Shown: piece by piece, positions 9,566-20,309 of the stretch | Position numbering within the stretch: the stretch's first letter is position 1 | How the letters are laid out: each line of letters begins with the position of its first letter | Assembly: GCA_913051655.1 (NCBI GenBank) | Contig: CAJXHI010000004.1 | Location: 43,629 to 107,628, forward strand | From: an uncultured Alphaproteobacteria bacterium | GTDB lineage: Bacteria; Pseudomonadota; Alphaproteobacteria; Rhodobacterales; Rhodobacteraceae | Length of the DNA: 64,000 bases | Direction of reading: 5' to 3' | Position numbers and translations under genes: made by a program | Notes under the pieces: generated by a model | Database searches by the model: none | What the model was told of the DNA's origin: nothing | Seen by the model: only the letters and a program-made list of their open reading frames with translations

Positions 9566-10206
9566 CCCGTAGCGCTGAGCAGACGATGCAGTTTTTATTT
9601 GCTATCCGCTCCCGCGGTGTAACTGATAAACGCGTTTTAACAGCGATGGAAAAAGTAGATCGTGGTTTTTTTGTAAAAGGCTTGTTTGCCGATCGTGCCT
9701 ATGAGGATATGCCTTTACCAATCGGGTCTGGGCAAACGATTTCTCAGCCGTCGGTAGTCGGTATGATGACCCAAGCGCTTCAAGTCACGGCTAGAGACAC
9801 TGTTCTGGAAATTGGAACAGGTTCCGGTTATCAGGCCGCCATCTTAAGCCATCTTGCCCGTCGGGTGTACACGGTGGAGCGATACAAAAGCCTAGTGATG
9901 TCGTCCAAGCAGATATTTGAATTTCTGAAGACAACAAATATTATTTCTATTTATGCTGATGGTAGCAGAGGATTGCCAGATCAAGCTCCTTTTGACAAAA
10001 TTATTTTAACCGCCGCCGCCGAAGACCCACCTGGCCCACTTTTGTCACAGCTGAAAATTGGGGGTGTAATGGTGCTGCCCGTTGGGCAATCTGATTCTGT
10101 TCAAAGCTTGATCAAAGTCATAAGGACAAAATCTGGATACGATTATGAGGATATTCGTGATGTTAGATTTGTTCCTCTCGTTGAAGGATTGGGAAAAGAC
10201 GATTAG
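9562..10206 (+). CDS. pcm: Protein-L-isoaspartate O-methyltransferase
   Basis: 214 residues. [20 protein letters not shown] is the substrate-binding signature of PCMT and [15 protein letters not shown] is the SAM-binding motif I. The enzyme methylates isoaspartyl residues in aged proteins to start their repair. Translation is coupled to surE through ATGA. The nlpD-type lipoprotein gene follows after 69 bp, the classic order for this stress-survival cluster. Confidence 0.95.
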   Translation: MTRSAEQTMQFLFAIRSRGVTDKRVLTAMEKVDRGFFVKGLFADRAYEDMPLPIGSGQTISQPSVVGMMTQALQVTARDTVLEIGTGSGYQAAILSHLARRVYTVERYKSLVMSSKQIFEFLKTTNIISIYADGSRGLPDQAPFDKIILTAAAEDPPGPLLSQLKIGGVMVLPVGQSDSVQSLIKVIRTKSGYDYEDIRDVRFVPLVEGLGKDD

Positions 10207-10275
10207 TATAGAACTAAGTATCGATAAAAATAATTATGCCAGTCAACGCACAAATGACCATCAAGGAGTATAAAA

Positions 10276-11418
10276 ATGCGTCGATCAAACAGTAATACGC
10301 TTGGTCTTTGGATCATGGTGGCATGCGTTGCACTTGTTGGTTGCAATACTTCAGATTTTGATCTGGACTTGAGGGAAAACCAATATGGTACCTCAGAAGC
10401 AGCAAGGGGTGTTTTGGAACAACGGCCAAAACCTGATGCTCGTGGCATTATCACATACCCAAATTATCAAGTAGCAATTGCGCGATTTGGGGATACACTT
10501 GATAAATTAGCGATGCGTATTGCCGTCGATGCGCAGGCGTTGGCAGAATATAATGGAATCAAGGCGTCTGCAAGATTGCGCGCGGGTGAAGTAATTGCGT
10601 TGCCAAGTAGAATTTCACAGGCAGACGCCCCTCTTGTTAAAGAGCTGGTAGATGTCGCTGAAATTGCACAAAGTGCTTTGAAGGAGACGACGCCTGGTTG
10701 GCCTACAACAGCAAAATCCGAGACACCTCAAGACAAAGTAAATGCTTCTGAGCCAATTCGTCACAAAGTGAAACGTGGTGAGACGGCGTTTACGATTTCA
10801 AGACTGTATAATGTGTCTATCAGATCTTTAGCTGAGTGGAATGCAATTGATGCGGATTTCACCATTAGAGAGGGCCAATATCTTCTCATTCCTCTGACTA
10901 ATATGATGCCACCAACGACAGAGGTTTCAGTTAAACCGCCAAAAAAACCTGGTGAGGGTAGCATGACGCCCGCACCCCCAAGCGCGAAGGATCCACTTCC
11001 GGAAAACGAAATAAAGCAAAAAACAACACAATCTGACAAAACCAAACCGGAAATAGCCACGCCTACCCGTGGACGGTTTGCATATCCAGTCAATGGAAAG
11101 ATTATTCGTGAATATGTGAAAAACAAAACGGATGGCATTGATCTCAGTGCAGCGCCTGGAAGTACTATTGTCGCCGCAGAAGATGGAACAGTTGCAGCGA
11201 TTACTGCAGATGCGGATCAAGTTCCAATTGTTGTAATTAAACACGCAGATAACATACTTACAGTTTACGCCAATGTGGCAAATATCTCTGTATCAAAGGG
11301 AGCCATTGTGAAGCGTGGTCAACCTATTGGAAAGGTGAGGGACGGAAACCCTGCGTATTTACATTTTGAGGTTCGGAACGGCTTTGAAAGCGTCGACCCG
11401 ATGGATTTCCTTAGATAA
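10276..11418 (+). CDS. nlpD: NlpD-like lipoprotein with two LysM domains and degenerate M23 domain
   Basis: A 380-residue lipoprotein with signal peptide and lipobox ALVGC (lipidated Cys23). LysM domains lie at about 62-110 and 161-206, then a Pro/Lys-rich linker, then an M23 (LytM) domain at about 268-380. The M23 metal ligands are mostly lost: the first motif is TDGIDL without the His, and LTVYANVANI lacks the second His; only LHFEVR keeps its His. This matches NlpD/EnvC-type amidase activators and argues against an active endopeptidase. Position after surE-pcm supports the name. Confidence 0.88.
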   Translation: MRRSNSNTLGLWIMVACVALVGCNTSDFDLDLRENQYGTSEAARGVLEQRPKPDARGIITYPNYQVAIARFGDTLDKLAMRIAVDAQALAEYNGIKASARLRAGEVIALPSRISQADAPLVKELVDVAEIAQSALKETTPGWPTTAKSETPQDKVNASEPIRHKVKRGETAFTISRLYNVSIRSLAEWNAIDADFTIREGQYLLIPLTNMMPPTTEVSVKPPKKPGEGSMTPAPPSAKDPLPENEIKQKTTQSDKTKPEIATPTRGRFAYPVNGKIIREYVKNKTDGIDLSAAPGSTIVAAEDGTVAAITADADQVPIVVIKHADNILTVYANVANISVSKGAIVKRGQPIGKVRDGNPAYLHFEVRNGFESVDPMDFLR

Positions 11419-11504
11419 GGCCTAGCGTGATTACTGACATAGATTATTATTTTTTAGTGAAAGTGGCCTCGGAATAGGATGCATTAGACTTTGCTTTATT
11501 TGTA

Positions 11505-11882
11505 TCACGCAGCCAGCACATCCTTAACCATAAATTCATGATTTTGCCGATCAGCACTGACTGCGTCGCTTTGATCGGCGTCTTTCTGAAGTTCGATTTG
11601 GCGCTGTTTTGCATTAACGATGGCAGTTTGAAAATGCTTATGAGTTCTGTTCGAATGCAAGGCGCTTTGTGTATTATCTTCTGCACTTGCAGCTTTGGCC
11701 AAGTCACGGGCTTCTTTGCTAATCTGAACAATCACACCCCGCTGAGATGCAGGGGATTTGGCCTTTTCCTTTGTTCTCTGCGAATCATCACTTCTCACAG
11801 TTTGTGCTGTTTGTTGGGTTGTATGCTGTGCAGCCTGTTGTGAAACGTAGTTATTTATGCCCGCATTACTGATTTCTACCAT
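11505..11882 (-). CDS. Hypothetical protein, Gln/Ala/Ser-rich
   Basis: A 125-residue soluble protein, not recognised. From ATG 11882 it begins MVEISNAGINNYVSQQAAQ, has a Gln/Thr-rich stretch, then a short hydrophobic-amphipathic motif VIVQISKEARDLAKAAS, and a charged C-terminal half likely to be helical. The motif (strand, then E-A-x-x-L-A) resembles ones seen in small flagellum- or export-associated proteins, but that is a weak hint only. It is convergent with nlpD and has no strong ribosome binding site. The frame continues upstream to 11939, but the added residues look non-coding. Confidence 0.5.
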   Translation of the reverse strand: MVEISNAGINNYVSQQAAQHTTQQTAQTVRSDDSQRTKEKAKSPASQRGVIVQISKEARDLAKAASAEDNTQSALHSNRTHKHFQTAIVNAKQRQIELQKDADQSDAVSADRQNHEFMVKDVLAA

Positions 11883-12093
11883 GGTATTTATCCAATCTGC
11901 TTTGGATAAGACGTTGCAACATTCAGGCCAAAACCCCAACTGGGTCGCCTAATAATTTTTTGTGGTCAATCAGTATTTGAAACAAGTCGCTTTTTTTGAT
12001 TTGGCTTTTTACCATTTTTCGATTTCTAGAGTCGTATCAGTATTAAACAAAATCAGAATTTTACCGTAACGAAGTTTATCAAAGGAGCGACTT

Positions 12094-12237
12094 ATGTCAC
12101 AGGCTGATCAATATTTAATGACGGTTATTTGGGGGAGTGTTGCGCTCGAAAAGCGTTTTGATTCTTCGCCCTACTCTCTTTCTGAATATGAGCTTAAAAT
12201 GCTTGCCGCACACCACCAATTAATCGCATCACTTTAA
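12094..12237 (+). CDS. Small hypothetical protein (47 aa), paralogue of the one at 35249
   Basis: A short ORF with an excellent ribosome binding site (AAAGGAG, 6 bases before ATG). The 47-residue product has a hydrophobic start (YLMTVIWGSVAL), a basic turn (EKRFDSSPYSL) and an amphipathic helix (SEYELKMLAAHHQLI). It shares 13 of 26 core positions without gaps with the small ORF at 35249-35398, including IW, AL-KR-D, PY-L and EL-L. That similarity and the ribosome binding site make it a real gene. Function unknown; the length and helix pattern suggest a small helical-hairpin protein. It is isolated in its neighbourhood. Confidence 0.72.
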   Translation: MSQADQYLMTVIWGSVALEKRFDSSPYSLSEYELKMLAAHHQLIASL

Positions 12238-12668
12238 AGAAAATAGCTATAGGCTGAAACTGTATTATGTAAGCCTAATGGTAATTGATTAACTTATCCG
12301 CTCCAAAGTCTCGCTCTAAGATACCTACAAAGGTGGATATTGAGAACCATAACCGTCAATCAATTATTTATGAAAAATGGTTTTGGTAAAATTGTACAAT
12401 TCCAAAATTTAGCATCTTAGATTTTACTAATGTCTTGCGCAAATTTATATACGACAAGGAAATTATCCTACGTTCGCTCACAAAGCGCGTTTTCACCTCA
12501 CTAGCTAAATGAAATTCAAGTACTACACAGTGGTCCACAGAACATGAATATTAGGCAGTTCGAAAGTTGAATAGGTAACAGCCGCTCGTTTTAAAATTAA
12601 TGGTAATATGTAATCGCCAACTCCCCCTTTTAACTTTTTTACTTAAGACCGAAACTAAAGTTTTTCAG
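12238..12668. other. Intergenic gap, nothing recognised
   Basis: About 430 AT-rich bases between the small ORF and the end of rsmB. No open frame with protein-like composition, no strong hairpin terminator and no RNA gene is visible on either strand. Confidence 0.5.
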
Positions 12669-13859
12669 TTACCCAGTGTCAAGATTTAGTGAGATGTAAG
12701 GTTTTTGCAAATAACAAAAGTAAAATCCATCTCCGTTATCTGATGGGTAAATCTGGTTTTCATGTAAAACGCGCCACTGCGGATACTCTGTTAGGAATTT
12801 TTTTATTTGATCAGTATTTTCGCGTCTCAAAACGGAACAAGTTGCGTAGACCAAAAGCCCACCAGATCTTAGGAACCGTTTTGCTTTGGTCAGAATTGAG
12901 TATTGAAGCGTTATTAGATCTTTTAGTTCATCCGGTTGTAGGCGCCATTTTCCCGTGGGATCTCGGCGCCAAGTCCCACTACCAGAACAGGGAACATCAG
13001 CAAACACTAATCCATAATGTCCGCATTTAAGTGAATTGCCATTTAATAACATAACTTTCGCCCCTGCCCGCCTTGCGCGAGCTTCGAGCGGTCTTAATCG
13101 TTTTGGAATCCCGTCGTGGGCATAGATACATTCTCTAAAATGGTTCGCTAAAGCTAGTGTTTTTCCGCCAGCTCCTGCACAGTAATCCAGAAAAGGGCCA
13201 GAGATTGTTTTGTGAAGCCGACAAACACTTAATTGACTGGATGCATCTTGAAGTTCGACAAAGCCCTCCAAATAACTTTTAGAGTGCTTAATGCCGCGTT
13301 GACCAGTCTTAACAACGAGGGCTGAAGGCACACCTCGATGCGCATCACAAATGATGCCCTCGTCTCTCAATTTATTTATCGCCTGTGCTCGTGAGGTTTT
13401 TTGAGAGTTCACACGTAAAAAAACTGGTGCACGACTAGTTAGCGCCAACGCCACATCTTCCGCTTTATAATCAAGATCTTTTTTCCATATGGGACAAAGC
13501 CAATTTGGTAGATTAAATGATTCCTTCGAGCTTAACCTATTGCGTTTTATGTTTTCACCTTGTGTCAATGGAAGGGGTGCAAAACGCTGACCTGTAAAGA
13601 TTGTAGTGGGCTCTATACTAGCCTCACGCAATGCAGAAATAAGAATAGCCCGCCCAGTCATGGAACCGCCCCAGGCTGCAAAGGTGCGTAAATTGCGTAA
13701 AGCATCATAAACATGATCTTGGATCGCCGCGCGATCCTTGGATCCAGCATAGCGGTTGTCGTGCCCCCATGCTTTCAACGCGAGTTCTGAGTGGAAACCA
13801 TTTTCCAAAACTGTATCTAAGATATCTATAGCCGCCTGTACGCGGGCTGCTGGCGTCAT
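12669..13859 (-). CDS. rsmB: RsmB/NOP family rRNA cytosine-C5 methyltransferase
   Basis: 396 residues. An N-terminal NusB-like helical region is followed by the SAM-dependent methyltransferase domain. Motif I is FLDYCAGAGGKTLALA (about 216-231). The two catalytic cysteines are in DVPCSGSGTWRRDPTGKW (about 287) and YATCSVLRREN (about 340). Enzymes of this family methylate cytosine C5 in 16S rRNA or tRNA; position 967 is the usual RsmB target, but specificity is not certain here. It starts 3 bp after guaB ends, so the two are cotranscribed. Confidence 0.88.
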   Translation of the reverse strand: MTPAARVQAAIDILDTVLENGFHSELALKAWGHDNRYAGSKDRAAIQDHVYDALRNLRTFAAWGGSMTGRAILISALREASIEPTTIFTGQRFAPLPLTQGENIKRNRLSSKESFNLPNWLCPIWKKDLDYKAEDVALALTSRAPVFLRVNSQKTSRAQAINKLRDEGIICDAHRGVPSALVVKTGQRGIKHSKSYLEGFVELQDASSQLSVCRLHKTISGPFLDYCAGAGGKTLALANHFRECIYAHDGIPKRLRPLEARARRAGAKVMLLNGNSLKCGHYGLVFADVPCSGSGTWRRDPTGKWRLQPDELKDLITLQYSILTKAKRFLRSGGLLVYATCSVLRRENTDQIKKFLTEYPQWRVLHENQIYPSDNGDGFYFCYLQKPYISLNLDTG

Positions 13860-13862
13860 TGC

Positions 13863-15353
<1,491 letters not shown>

Positions 15354-15384
15354 TCATTATCTTAGGTAAAAGGAAAGAGCAAAG

Positions 15385-17433
15385 CTATCTGCGCCGTCTT
15401 CTGCGACGCCCTGTACCTTGCGCAGTATCGCTGGGTCTCGTATTGAAAGAAATATTTGGGAGTTTAATAACTTTGCTTAGCTCATCAAAAGTATCAACTT
15501 TATGGGGAATTGCGTTTGCTGCAACAAAATGATCCTGAAATTTTGGCTCAATGGCAGTTTCAATCTTGATAATTTCGCGAACTGTTTTTTCAATACCAGC
15601 ACGCGCTGAAATATTACAAAGCGCAATACGTGCACCTGTACCAGCGGCATTGCCGGCGGAAAAGACTTTCTCCAAAGGTACATCGGGTATCATGCCTAGC
15701 ACCATCGCATGTTTGCTAGAAATATGCGCTCCAAAAGCACCCGCCAATACCACACGGTCGACTTTGTCGACCTTCATTTCGTCCATAAGCAGGCGTGCAC
15801 CCGCATAGAGGGCGGATTTGGCAAGCTGAATAGCACGTATATCACCTTGAGTTATGGTTATTCTTGCGCCCCCTTCTGCTTGAGCATCATGGATCACATA
15901 AGAATATGTTCGCCCTTCTAGAATCATCCTTTTCGTCCCAGTTGCTTCAGCTGAACCAAGCAGACCGCTTTCGTCCATTAATCCTGCAATGCGTAACTCT
16001 GCCACGGCCTCTATAATACCGGAGCCGCAGATGCCAGTAATTCCGATTGTAGCCGTCGCTTTAGAAAACCCCTTCTCATCAGACCAGATGTCACAACCTA
16101 TCACCCGAAAGCGAGGCTTTTTGGTGACCGGATCAATTTCGATCCTCTCAATCGCTCCAGGTGCTGCGCGTTGCCCGGAGCTGATTTGCGCTCCTTCAAA
16201 TGCAGGACCCGTTGGCGACGAACAGGCTAGAACGCGCGCCTCATTTCCCAGAAGGATTTCGGCATTTGTGCCAACATCAACAACGAGGACAAGGTCTTTC
16301 GACTTATTCGGCTCCTCAGACAAGGCAACCGCTGCTGCATCTGCACCCACGTGCCCCGCAATACAGGGCAGAATGTAGCACCGTGCCGCTGGTGCCATTT
16401 TTGATAAACCTAAATCCTGTGCCCTGCAGTTGAGTGCTCCAGAGGACGCCAAAGCAAAGGGCGCCTGCCCCAATTCAACAGGATCAATTCCCAAAAGCAA
16501 ATGATGCATTACAGGGTTACATACGAAGACAACCTCTAAGATTCGTGCATTATCGACAGAGGCTTCCTTTGCAAGTTTATCTATTAAAACATTGATCGCG
16601 TCTCGCACCGAATCTGTCATTTCACCATCGCCTCCGTTATTCATCATGGCGTAGCTGACGCGACTCATTAGATCTTCGCCAAACCGGATTTGCGGGTTCA
16701 TAATACCTGAACTCGCAACAACCTCTCCGCTTTTTAGATCACAAAGATGGGCTGCCACTGTCGTGGATCCGAGATCAATCGCCAGTCCAAATATGCCCTC
16801 TTCGTTAAGGCCTGGCCAAAGCCCAGTAATACGCGGCGCATCACCAGTTTTGTCATTGTAAATTGCAACAGTGACCCGCCATTTTCCTTTTCTCAGGGTA
16901 GGTTGAAGAGTTTTCAGGATACTTAGGTCACAGGTTGGTGTTGGAACATCCCATTTATTTTTGAGTGCGTGGCTTAGGCGTTCAAAATCCCCATTTGGTT
17001 CATGCATATCCGGCTCCGCTACCTCAACATAATAAAGACGCGTAGCGGGGTTTATCTTAATGACTCTGGTACTTGCTGCCTTGCGCACGACTTGCTTGTG
17101 TACTTGGCTTTCAGCCGGAACGTCGATTACCAAATCACCCATGATCTTGGCCTGACAGCCAAGCCTGCGTCCTTCTTTGAGGCCTCTTTTATCATGATAC
17201 CGTTGCTCTACGGCATTCCATTCTGAAACTGCTGTTTCTGTTACTGTCACGCCATGCTTTGGGAATTGGCCGAAAGACGGGGAAATTTGACATTTGCTGC
17301 AAATGCCCCGCCCACCGCAAACGCTGTCTAGGTCAACTCCCAGCTGACGAGCTGCTGTTAAAACAGGTGTGCCTGCGGGAAAATGTCCCCGTTTCCCAGA
17401 TGGAGTGAATACGACGAGGGGATCGTTGGTCAT
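15385..17433 (-). CDS. Corrinoid-protein reductive activator (RACo-like, 2Fe-2S plus ASKHA domain)
   Basis: About 682 residues. The N-terminal ferredoxin domain has ligands in DSVCGGRGICSKC (Cys39, 45, 48) and LGCQAKI (near 92). A linker leads to a large ATPase-like ASKHA domain with AIDLGSTTVAAHL and VVDVGTNAEILLGN. Such proteins use ATP and reduced ferredoxin to reactivate oxidised Co(II) corrinoid methyltransferases. The C-terminus ends in seven arginines. Two ribosome binding sites give possible starts: AAAGGG before 17433 (fits homologues better) and AAGGGA before ATG 17466. No corrinoid methyltransferase gene lies nearby. Confidence 0.82.
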   Translation of the reverse strand: MTNDPLVVFTPSGKRGHFPAGTPVLTAARQLGVDLDSVCGGRGICSKCQISPSFGQFPKHGVTVTETAVSEWNAVEQRYHDKRGLKEGRRLGCQAKIMGDLVIDVPAESQVHKQVVRKAASTRVIKINPATRLYYVEVAEPDMHEPNGDFERLSHALKNKWDVPTPTCDLSILKTLQPTLRKGKWRVTVAIYNDKTGDAPRITGLWPGLNEEGIFGLAIDLGSTTVAAHLCDLKSGEVVASSGIMNPQIRFGEDLMSRVSYAMMNNGGDGEMTDSVRDAINVLIDKLAKEASVDNARILEVVFVCNPVMHHLLLGIDPVELGQAPFALASSGALNCRAQDLGLSKMAPAARCYILPCIAGHVGADAAAVALSEEPNKSKDLVLVVDVGTNAEILLGNEARVLACSSPTGPAFEGAQISSGQRAAPGAIERIEIDPVTKKPRFRVIGCDIWSDEKGFSKATATIGITGICGSGIIEAVAELRIAGLMDESGLLGSAEATGTKRMILEGRTYSYVIHDAQAEGGARITITQGDIRAIQLAKSALYAGARLLMDEMKVDKVDRVVLAGAFGAHISSKHAMVLGMIPDVPLEKVFSAGNAAGTGARIALCNISARAGIEKTVREIIKIETAIEPKFQDHFVAANAIPHKVDTFDELSKVIKLPNISFNTRPSDTAQGTGRRRRRRR

Positions 17434-17692
17434 GCTAAGGCCCTTTGCCCAACCGGTATAAGACATAAATAATCCCTTGCGAGCGCGAATAAAGCGCTGC
17501 AAACGTCATTTCAAGGCAAATTGGCGGCACTATTGTAAAGGTTTCAACTGTGAAATTGAAAAACGACCAAGATATTGCCAATAATTAAAAACAATTCTAT
17601 TACAGTGCCTTATAAGAATTTCATAATCTGAAAATCGCACACTTTAGGTCTGCAATTATAGATTTTTTTCGAAACACAATCCGGGGCTTGGA

Positions 17693-18916
17693 TCAGAAAA
17701 ATGCCTGAAGACCCGTCTGTGCTCGTCCAAGAATTAAGGCATGAACGTCGTGAGTTCCCTCATAGGTATTCACCGTTTCAAGGTTGCTCATGTGCCGCAT
17801 CACTTGGAAATCTTCTGATATCCCGTTTCCACCATGCATGTCACGTGACATACGCGCGATTTCAAGTGCTTTGCCGCAGTTATTACGCTTTACAATGCTG
17901 ATCATTTCAGGTGCTGCATTAGCCTCATCCATGAGGCGCCCAACTCTTAAGGACGCTTGCAAACCTAAAGAAATCTCTGTTTGCATATCGGCAAGTTTCT
18001 TTTGGAAGAGCTGGGTTTGAGCCAAAGGTTTGTTGAACTGTTTGCGATCAAGCCCGTATTGACGCGCGGCATGCCAGCAAAATTCAGCGGCTCCCATGGC
18101 GCCCCAACTAATTCCATAACGCGCGCGATTGAGACATCCAAAGGGCCCCTTAAGACCGGATACATGCGGCAATAGGGCATCTTCACTAACTTCGACGTCA
18201 TCCATCACGATTTCGCCCGTGATGGACGCGCGTAAGGATAATTTGCCGCCCACCTTCGGTGCGCTTAGGCCTCTCATGCCTTTTTCTAAAACAAAGCCGC
18301 GGATTTTCCCGCCATGTTCGCCTGATTTTGCCCAAATGACAAAAATATCGGCGATCGGTGCATTTGAAATCCACATCTTTGACCCTGTGATTCGGTATCC
18401 ACCGTCAATTTTTTCAGCACGTGTTTTCATGCTGCCTGGATCTGATCCCGCATTGGGTTCGGTCAATCCAAAGCACCCAATTTTCTGACCTGTTGCAAGT
18501 TGGGGTAAAAATTTGTGACGTTGCTCTTCGCTTCCGTAGGCATAGATAGGATACATGACGAGGCTAGACTGCACTGACATCATGGAACGATACCCGCTGT
18601 CCACGCGCTCCACCTCACGCGCAATTAATCCATAGGATACATATCCTGCCGCAATCCCTCCGTATTCTTCTGGGATGGTCGACCCCAAGAGCCCCATGTC
18701 TCCCATTTCGCGGAAAATATCTAGGTCCACGGTTTCATCTCTAAAGGCCGCTTTGACACGGGGTTGTAGTTTTTCCTTGGCGTAAGCTTGAGCACTATCG
18801 CGCAGCATTCGCTCTTCTTCGGTCAATTGATCATCCAAACGAAATGGATCTGCCCAATCAAATGCACCAAGATCTGGAGCATCTTTTGCGCGCAGCTTGG
18901 TTTCCGTGTCTTTCAT
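17693..18916 (-). CDS. gcdH: Glutaryl-CoA dehydrogenase
   Basis: 407 residues of the acyl-CoA dehydrogenase fold. [17 protein letters not shown] is the FAD/substrate signature, and the catalytic base is the Glu in [20 protein letters not shown] near residue 375, the form typical of glutaryl-CoA dehydrogenase. It oxidatively decarboxylates glutaryl-CoA to crotonyl-CoA in lysine and tryptophan breakdown. ATG 18916 has GGAG upstream; a GTG three codons earlier is too close to that site. The gene diverges from the pst operon and lacks close operon partners. Confidence 0.9.
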   Translation of the reverse strand: MKDTETKLRAKDAPDLGAFDWADPFRLDDQLTEEERMLRDSAQAYAKEKLQPRVKAAFRDETVDLDIFREMGDMGLLGSTIPEEYGGIAAGYVSYGLIAREVERVDSGYRSMMSVQSSLVMYPIYAYGSEEQRHKFLPQLATGQKIGCFGLTEPNAGSDPGSMKTRAEKIDGGYRITGSKMWISNAPIADIFVIWAKSGEHGGKIRGFVLEKGMRGLSAPKVGGKLSLRASITGEIVMDDVEVSEDALLPHVSGLKGPFGCLNRARYGISWGAMGAAEFCWHAARQYGLDRKQFNKPLAQTQLFQKKLADMQTEISLGLQASLRVGRLMDEANAAPEMISIVKRNNCGKALEIARMSRDMHGGNGISEDFQVMRHMSNLETVNTYEGTHDVHALILGRAQTGLQAFF

Positions 18917-19069
18917 AGAAGTCACACTCCGTTGTTACCACATTACTAACATTTAAATCAGACCTCACGCCCAAGTAAAAGGTCTGATGCTTATATTTCA
19001 AGATCTTAATAAAGATTTAGCTTTACAAACCTATCGCAAAGACAAATCTATTATTTCTTTGTTCCGTCA

Positions 19070-19087
19070 TTGTCATAAAACTGTGAT
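19070..19087 (+). promoter_or_regulatory. Pho box (PhoB binding site) of the pst operon
   Basis: The 18 bases TTGTCATAAAACTGTGAT match the Pho-box direct repeat (consensus CTGTCATA, then A/T-rich spacing, then CTGTCA) with two mismatches. A -10 like hexamer TATAAC lies at 19098-19103, 10 bases downstream, the distance expected for a PhoB-activated promoter in which the box replaces the -35. pstS starts 99 bases after the box. Confidence 0.75.
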
Positions 19088-19186
19088 AAATTTTCTATAT
19101 AACGCCCGTGCACATTGGTTGGACCGTTTGGTGATTATAAGGCCAGTGCAGATGAAATGAAACCAAAGACGCTGAAGGAGTTTCAA

Positions 19187-20221
19187 ATGCGTTTGGAAAG
19201 AGTTTTTATTTGTGCAGCTGTTGCTGCTATGTTGAGCACGTTCGTATCCGCACGCGATTATATTAGCATTGCTGGATCATCGACTGTACTGCCATTTGCG
19301 ACCATGGTCGCTGAGGCGTTAGGGAATAACCCAAATTTCAAAACGCCGGTGGTCGAATCAGGCGGTTCGTCCGTGGGGAAAAAAGGTGTGTGTGATGGTA
19401 TTGGAACAGAATTTATTGATATTGGAAACGCATCATCGCGCATGAAGGCCGGCGAATTAAAATTCTGTGAATCAAACGGCATAAAAGTAACTGAGATTAA
19501 GGTGGGTTACGACGGGATAGTTGTTGCAAGCTCAAAAGATGGAACATTGTTGAGTATTTCAAAATCCGATCTTGGGAAAGCATTGACCGCTAAAGTTCCT
19601 AGTTCAGATGGCAACTTCATCGACAATCCATACAAAAATTGGAGCGATGTTAACCCCGACTTGCCAAATTTTCCAATTCGCGTTTACGGTCCGCCCACCA
19701 CGTCGGGTACACGTGCTTCATTTGCCGAGATGGTTAACCAAAAAGGTTACTGCAAAAAAGACGAAGAGGCCAAAGCAGCGCTCAAGGCAGCCGGTGAAAA
19801 GGACAAAGTCTGTCGTGCAATGCGAACAGATGGTGCCTACATCGAGGCGGGTGAGCAAGACAACTTGATTGTTCAAAAACTTCAAGAGGACCCATCAGCT
19901 TTCGGGATTTTCGGTTTTTCCTACCTCGATCAGAACTCTGACACTTTGCAAGGTGCAATCATTTCGGGAACGGCTCCAACATTTGAGTTGATCGCTGAGG
20001 GTGAATACTCTGTATCGCGTGCGCTGTATTTCTACGTGAAACACGCTCATATTGGCGTTGTTCCGGGGGTGCAGGAATACATGACAGAGTGGACAAAACA
20101 TTGGGGCGAGGACGGATTTCTATCAGATGCAGGCATGATCCCTTTGCCAATGGCTGAGCGCGAATATTATTTAAAAGCTATGAGGGATCTTCCCATTCTT
20201 ACTGCAGATATGCTAAATTAA
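19187..20221 (+). CDS. pstS: Phosphate ABC transporter substrate-binding protein
   Basis: 344 residues with an N-terminal signal peptide (MRLERVFICAAVAAMLSTF, cleavage near VSA). The phosphate-binding signature IAGSSTVLPFATMVAEAL and ESGGSSVGKKG follow, then PTTSGTRASFAEM. The protein captures phosphate in the periplasm for PstCA. ATG 19187 has AAGGAG 7-8 bases upstream; the frame upstream is non-coding leader. Expression is probably PhoB-dependent through the box at 19070. A stem-loop follows the stop before pstC, which would favour higher PstS levels. Confidence 0.95.
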   Translation: MRLERVFICAAVAAMLSTFVSARDYISIAGSSTVLPFATMVAEALGNNPNFKTPVVESGGSSVGKKGVCDGIGTEFIDIGNASSRMKAGELKFCESNGIKVTEIKVGYDGIVVASSKDGTLLSISKSDLGKALTAKVPSSDGNFIDNPYKNWSDVNPDLPNFPIRVYGPPTTSGTRASFAEMVNQKGYCKKDEEAKAALKAAGEKDKVCRAMRTDGAYIEAGEQDNLIVQKLQEDPSAFGIFGFSYLDQNSDTLQGAIISGTAPTFELIAEGEYSVSRALYFYVKHAHIGVVPGVQEYMTEWTKHWGEDGFLSDAGMIPLPMAEREYYLKAMRDLPILTADMLN

Positions 20222-20242
20222 AATTTGCTAACTAGGTAATCA

Positions 20243-20262
20243 AGAGCCGCAGGTGCGGCTCT
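20243..20262 (+). terminator. Intercistronic stem-loop between pstS and pstC
   Basis: Perfect 8-bp stem AGAGCCGC / GCGGCTCT with loop AGGT, followed by CTTTATATTT, a weak T-rich tract. It lies 22 bases after the pstS stop and about 48 before pstC. It could act as a partial terminator or as an mRNA 3'-end stabiliser, raising PstS over the permease subunits. Confidence 0.7.
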
Positions 20263-20309
20263 CTTTATATTTGAGACTTTGACTAGGATTTGAGGTAACC
20301 AAGAAAACA

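Noticed and set aside
10276..11418. Active M23 endopeptidase
   Set aside because: The first and second metal-binding histidines are absent, so an amidase activator is more likely.
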